Shown here in pieces: positions 5,981-8,866 of a DNA stretch of 8,866 bases. The DNA is from Gammaproteobacteria bacterium. GTDB taxonomy: Bacteria > Pseudomonadota > Gammaproteobacteria > Pseudomonadales > Azotimanducaceae. The position numbers and the translations under genes are program-made. Below the pieces are notes generated by a model that was not told the origin of the DNA, did not search any database, and worked only from the letters and a program-made list of their open reading frames with translations. Location: contig PARM01000012.1 in assembly GCA_002711495.1 (NCBI GenBank), forward strand, positions 37,060-45,925, written 5' to 3'. Positions within the stretch are counted from its first letter, which is position 1. Each line of letters begins with the position of its first letter.

Positions 5981-6942
5981 AAAAGGTATTTGTCAAACCT
6001 AACCTGACTCTTTTTGATCTTTCTTCGAATGAACCATTGTTCTCCCCCAAGGAAGTGCTTGAGGGTCTTCTAGAGAGCGAAAAGAGGCTTTCTTCAAAAT
6101 TTTTTTACGATCAAGTCGGCTCAGACCTTTTTCAGAAAATTACGGAACTTCCCGAGTATTATCTAACAAATTCAGAGATTGAAATTCTTCATAACAACCT
6201 TGAGGAAATCAGTGACCTCGTTGGAGAGAATGCTGCAGTTATTGAATTTGGCAGCGGCCCGCCTCTCAAATCAAGAATGCTTATGAAGGCAATCAAACCC
6301 TCTCTTTACTTGCCTTTGGACATATCGAAGAGTTATCTTCTGGAAGCGTCAAAGAGACTTGCAAGAGAATTTTCTTGGCTCCAAATAAGAGCGATCTGTG
6401 TCGACTATACTAGAGCTTTTCAGCTTCCTTTTGATCCAGAAAAAAAGCGCGTTGGATGTTTTCTCGGTTCGAGTCTTGGAAATTTCAACAAATCAAAAGC
6501 TTTAGACTTTCTAATTAGAACAAAAAAATTCTTAGGTCATGGCGGAGAGCTTCTCTTGGGGGTAGACATGAAAAAATCTGCAGAGATACTCGATTTAGCT
6601 TATAACGACAGCGAGGGAATAACGGCGAGATTTAACTTAAATATTTTAGACCACATAAACCAACTTTGCGCCGCTAGGTTCGATCCCGCTAACTTCGTTC
6701 ATCTCGCTGGCTACGATGAAAATTTAGGTTGTGTTCAAATGCACTTAGTCAGCGAAGTCGATCAAAAAATTAGTGTATTGGATACTGAAATCTCATTTAG
6801 TAAAGGAGAGAAAATTCACACTGAAGATTCTTACAAGTATTCTTGCAAAGAAATCGAAGGCTTGGCACTGCAGGCTGGTTTTAGCAAAAGCGTTAGTTGG
6901 TTTGACAATAAAAAATATTTCGGGCTCTTCTATTTTTCTTGA
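5977..6942 (+). CDS. egtD: L-histidine N-alpha-methyltransferase EgtD
   Basis: SAM-dependent enzyme that trimethylates the alpha-amino group of histidine to hercynine, the first step of ergothioneine synthesis. From GTG 5977 the protein is 321 residues, matching the mycobacterial enzyme. Motifs in order are FFYDQVGSDLFQKITELPEY (42-61), the SAM loop VIEFGSGPPLKSR (88-100), YLPLDISKSYL (111-121), FLGSSLGNF (Asn169), LGVDMKK (194-200) and AYNDSEGITARFN (Tyr209). HTEDSYKYS holds Glu283 and Ser285. These four residues match the histidine-binding Asn166, Tyr206, Glu282 and Ser284 that I recall for mycobacterial EgtD. This points to a true histidine methyltransferase rather than a relative with another substrate. 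It is coupled to egtB and convergent with the DUF2782 gene. Confidence 0.95.
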   Translation: MKKVFVKPNLTLFDLSSNEPLFSPKEVLEGLLESEKRLSSKFFYDQVGSDLFQKITELPEYYLTNSEIEILHNNLEEISDLVGENAAVIEFGSGPPLKSRMLMKAIKPSLYLPLDISKSYLLEASKRLAREFSWLQIRAICVDYTRAFQLPFDPEKKRVGCFLGSSLGNFNKSKALDFLIRTKKFLGHGGELLLGVDMKKSAEILDLAYNDSEGITARFNLNILDHINQLCAARFDPANFVHLAGYDENLGCVQMHLVSEVDQKISVLDTEISFSKGEKIHTEDSYKYSCKEIEGLALQAGFSKSVSWFDNKKYFGLFYFS

Positions 6943-6951
6943 ATACTCAAC

Positions 6952-6964
6952 GGTTTGATAAACC
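6952..6964. terminator. Small hairpin in the convergent gap egtD/DUF2782
   Basis: GGTTT-GAT-AAACC forms a five-pair stem with a three-base loop in the 24-base gap between the two convergent stop codons. It could form on either strand. The stem is short, with only two G-C pairs, and no real T run follows on either side, so it is at best a weak bidirectional terminator. Confidence 0.25.
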
Positions 6965-6966
6965 TT

Positions 6967-7257
6967 CTAGAAATCGATGATTACCCACTCCGGATATAGT
7001 TTTGATTCATGTTTAATTCCTTCTGACGGATTTTTCCCCTCGGCGGGAACAAGATAATAAGCTTTGCCTTTTTTTGGTATAATTTTAATCATGGCCAACT
7101 TACCGCTCTTCCAGTATTCGACTCTTGTCTTCTTTTCTCCTTCAACAATCTCAATTCTTCCGTCCTCATTCCGAAGAGTAGCTGACCAAGCCAGAGGAAA
7201 AATAGCTAGCAATAAGGGAAATGTGGTTAATTTTAAAAAAAATTTAATGTGCTTCAA
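6967..7257 (-). CDS. Small exported protein, DUF2782 family
   Basis: A 96-residue protein of unknown function. A cleavable signal peptide is evident: basic start KHIKFFLK, hydrophobic core, and a probable cut after AWSA. The mature part, about 73 residues, matches DUF2782 with EYWKSGKLAMIKIIPKKGKAYYLV and a C-terminal PEWVIIDF. This family commonly neighbours polA in gammaproteobacteria. The frame is open back to an ATG at 7329, but that would add 24 unlike residues and overlap polA. I prefer the TTG at 7257 because it gives a normal signal peptide and has a TAGAGA-like site just upstream. Where the protein acts beyond the periplasm or membrane cannot be read from the sequence. Confidence 0.85.
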   Translation of the reverse strand: MKHIKFFLKLTTFPLLLAIFPLAWSATLRNEDGRIEIVEGEKKTRVEYWKSGKLAMIKIIPKKGKAYYLVPAEGKNPSEGIKHESKLYPEWVIIDF

Positions 7258-7276
7258 ATTCTCTACAAAATCTCGA

Positions 7277-7307
7277 CTTATAAATGAAAATGAAAAATGA
7301 TTATCAA
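7277..7307 (-). promoter_or_regulatory. Candidate DUF2782 promoter overlapping the polA start
   Basis: Read on the minus strand, TTGATA (7307-7302) and TATAAG (7282-7277) each match the sigma70 elements at five of six positions, but the spacer is 19 bases, longer than ideal. The -35 lies inside the first codons of polA. The TTATAA core (7278-7283) is self-complementary and could also serve the plus strand. Only the consensus match supports it. Confidence 0.35.
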
Positions 7308-8866
7308 CTAGTGCTCGTCGATGGATCATCCTACTTGTTTAGAGCTTACCATGCACTTCCAGATTTAATATCTTCCAAAGGACAACCGACTGGAGCGATT
7401 AAAGGAACAATCAGCATGATTCGCAAGCTAATAGCTGATTATCCAGATAGTGAGCTGGTAGTAGTGTTTGATGCTAAAGGAAAAACTTTCAGAAGCGAAA
7501 TCTATAGCGAATACAAGGCTAATCGTCCTCCCATGCCTGAAGATTTAAGAAGTCAGATAGTAATCATCCAAGAGATTGTTTCGCTAATGGGGTTGCCGAT
7601 GTTGTCCGTTCCCGGAGTTGAGGCGGATGACGTTATGGGAACGCTATCCGCTCAGGCCTCTAAAAAAAGGCTAAATACGCTAATTTCAACAATGGATAAA
7701 GATTTAGCTCAGCTTGTGTCGCCGAGAGTTACGTTACTAAACACCATGACAGGAAACATTCTTGATGAAGCGGGTGTAGAGGAAAAGTTTGGGGTCCGAC
7801 CAAATCAAATCATAGATTATCTTGCCTTAGTTGGAGATTCCGTCGACAACATTCCAGGGGTACCGAAGTGCGGTCCGAAGACGGCGGTAAAATGGCTAGA
7901 AAAATACGGAAGTTTAGAGGAATTATCTTCTTCAGCGGACGAGATAAAAGGAAAAGTAGGCGAAAACCTGCGAGAATCTTTGAGTTTTCTTCCTATTTCA
8001 GTTGATCTCGCTACTATCCGCAGAGATGTAAATTTTAAAGAAAATCTAGACTCATTAAAGAAAAAACAGCCAGAAAAGCAAAGACTTCTTGATATCTTTA
8101 AGGAATTAGAATTTAAGACTTGGACCGAGGAGTTGTTCGATTCTAATGAGAATAAAGTGTCGGAGGAAAAACAAGGCCCCGAGCTTGATGTAAGGGATTA
8201 CGAAACGATTCTCACTTACGCTGAACTTGATAAATGGCTAAAAAACCTGAAGGAAAGCGGGATCTTTGCTTTAGACACAGAAACCACTGATATTGATTAC
8301 ATGAAAGCTGACTTAGTTGGAATATCTTTTTGTTGCGAGATTGGGAAGGCTGCTTATGTTCCACTGACTCATAAGTATGAAAATTCTCCAGAGCAACTAT
8401 CACGAGATGAGGTGCTCTTGCGTTTGGGTAAGCTTTTGGAGAATCCCGAGATTACAATTGTTGGTCAAAATATTAAGTATGACCTAAGCGTCCTAGCTAA
8501 ATTTGGTCTTGAGGTATCTGCGAAGATAGAGGACACAATGTTGCAGTCTTATGTCTTAAACTCTGTAGCTTCTCGTCACAATATGGACGATCTAGCGTCA
8601 AAGTATCTCAACATTACTACAACGTCTTTTGAAGACATCGCTGGTAAAGGAGCTAAGCAGATAACTTTTAATTCAGTTGATATAAAAACTGCCTCAGATT
8701 ACGCTTCGGAGGACGCAGATATCACGTTTAGACTATATCAATATTTCACTAATAAGTTGCAGGCGGAACCTAAGCTTAAGGTCATTTATGAAGAGGTAGA
8801 GTTGCCGCTAGTCAGAAATCTCTCAAAACTAGAACGAAAGGGGGTTTTAATAGATGAGAAGTTATT
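7284..8866 (+). CDS. polA: DNA polymerase I, 3'-truncated by the window end
   Basis: Repair and lagging-strand polymerase that removes RNA primers and fills gaps. The frame runs open to the window end, 527 full codons of an expected 900 or so. The 5' nuclease domain (about 1-300) shows LVDGSSYLFRAYHALP (Asp13, as in E. coli), VVFDAKGKTFR, GVEADDVMGTL, STMDKDLAQLV and GDSVDNIPGVP. The 3'-5' exonuclease domain (about 310-495) keeps Asp331 and Glu333 in LDTETT, Asp400 in GQNIKYDLSVL, and Tyr473 and Asp477 in YASEDAD. All lie exactly 24 positions before the E. coli residues, so proofreading should be active. The polymerase domain has just begun (LSKLERKGVLIDEKLL). ATG 7284 directly follows an in-frame stop; ATG 7290 is an alternative. 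Neither has a clear ribosome binding site. Confidence 0.97.
   Translation, partial: MKMKNDYQLVLVDGSSYLFRAYHALPDLISSKGQPTGAIKGTISMIRKLIADYPDSELVVVFDAKGKTFRSEIYSEYKANRPPMPEDLRSQIVIIQEIVSLMGLPMLSVPGVEADDVMGTLSAQASKKRLNTLISTMDKDLAQLVSPRVTLLNTMTGNILDEAGVEEKFGVRPNQIIDYLALVGDSVDNIPGVPKCGPKTAVKWLEKYGSLEELSSSADEIKGKVGENLRESLSFLPISVDLATIRRDVNFKENLDSLKKKQPEKQRLLDIFKELEFKTWTEELFDSNENKVSEEKQGPELDVRDYETILTYAELDKWLKNLKESGIFALDTETTDIDYMKADLVGISFCCEIGKAAYVPLTHKYENSPEQLSRDEVLLRLGKLLENPEITIVGQNIKYDLSVLAKFGLEVSAKIEDTMLQSYVLNSVASRHNMDDLASKYLNITTTSFEDIAGKGAKQITFNSVDIKTASDYASEDADITFRLYQYFTNKLQAEPKLKVIYEEVELPLVRNLSKLERKGVLIDEKL

Noticed and set aside
7258..7329. ATG at 7329 as the DUF2782 start
   Set aside because: It would add 24 residues before the signal peptide and overlap the start of polA.
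8212..8403. 63-codon minus-strand frame inside polA
   Set aside because: It lies over intact exonuclease-domain coding sequence and shows no independent protein features.

Overview
The window reads as chromosomal DNA of a gammaproteobacterium, most likely a marine or otherwise environmental, moderately AT-rich lineage. Three things point there. The aa3-type cytochrome c oxidase cluster has the Pseudomonas-like order (Cox11, subunit III, a small antisense DUF2909 gene, SURF1, a one-helix accessory protein, heme O synthase, SCO). A DUF2782 gene lies divergent from polA. The PolA N-terminus lines up closely with that of E. coli. Species cannot be named from the sequence alone. Nearly every base is coding, and the longest gene-free stretch is about 100 bases.

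Region 1 (1-4620) is cytochrome oxidase subunit and assembly genes. It begins inside ctaG/cox11, whose 5' end is outside the window, followed by the subunit III gene. A small DUF2909 membrane-protein gene lies on the minus strand, convergent with subunit III and divergent from SURF1. SURF1 overlaps a CX3C-containing thioredoxin-like membrane protein gene. After a 101-base gap with a good sigma70-like promoter come ctaB (heme O synthase) and a SCO1/SenC gene. These proteins deliver copper (Cox11, SCO), supply heme (CtaB) and help assemble subunit I (SURF1). The heme A synthase gene (ctaA), usual between the accessory gene and ctaB in related clusters, is absent here.

Region 2 (4718-6942) is a compact two-gene ergothioneine operon. 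egtB (sulfoxide synthase) and egtD (histidine trimethyltransferase) overlap by four bases, and the residues I could compare with characterised enzymes are intact.

Region 3 (6967-8866) is a small exported DUF2782 protein on the minus strand and, divergent from it by only 26 bases, the first 527 codons of polA. The part of polA seen includes the whole 5' nuclease domain, a complete set of 3'-5' exonuclease residues and the beginning of the polymerase domain.

I saw no CRISPR array, insertion sequence, tRNA, rRNA or phage gene. Nothing here is clearly a new system. The points most worth a second look are the missing ctaA, the SCO-like accessory protein that keeps CX3C but lacks the SCO histidine, and the tight divergent DUF2782/polA start region.
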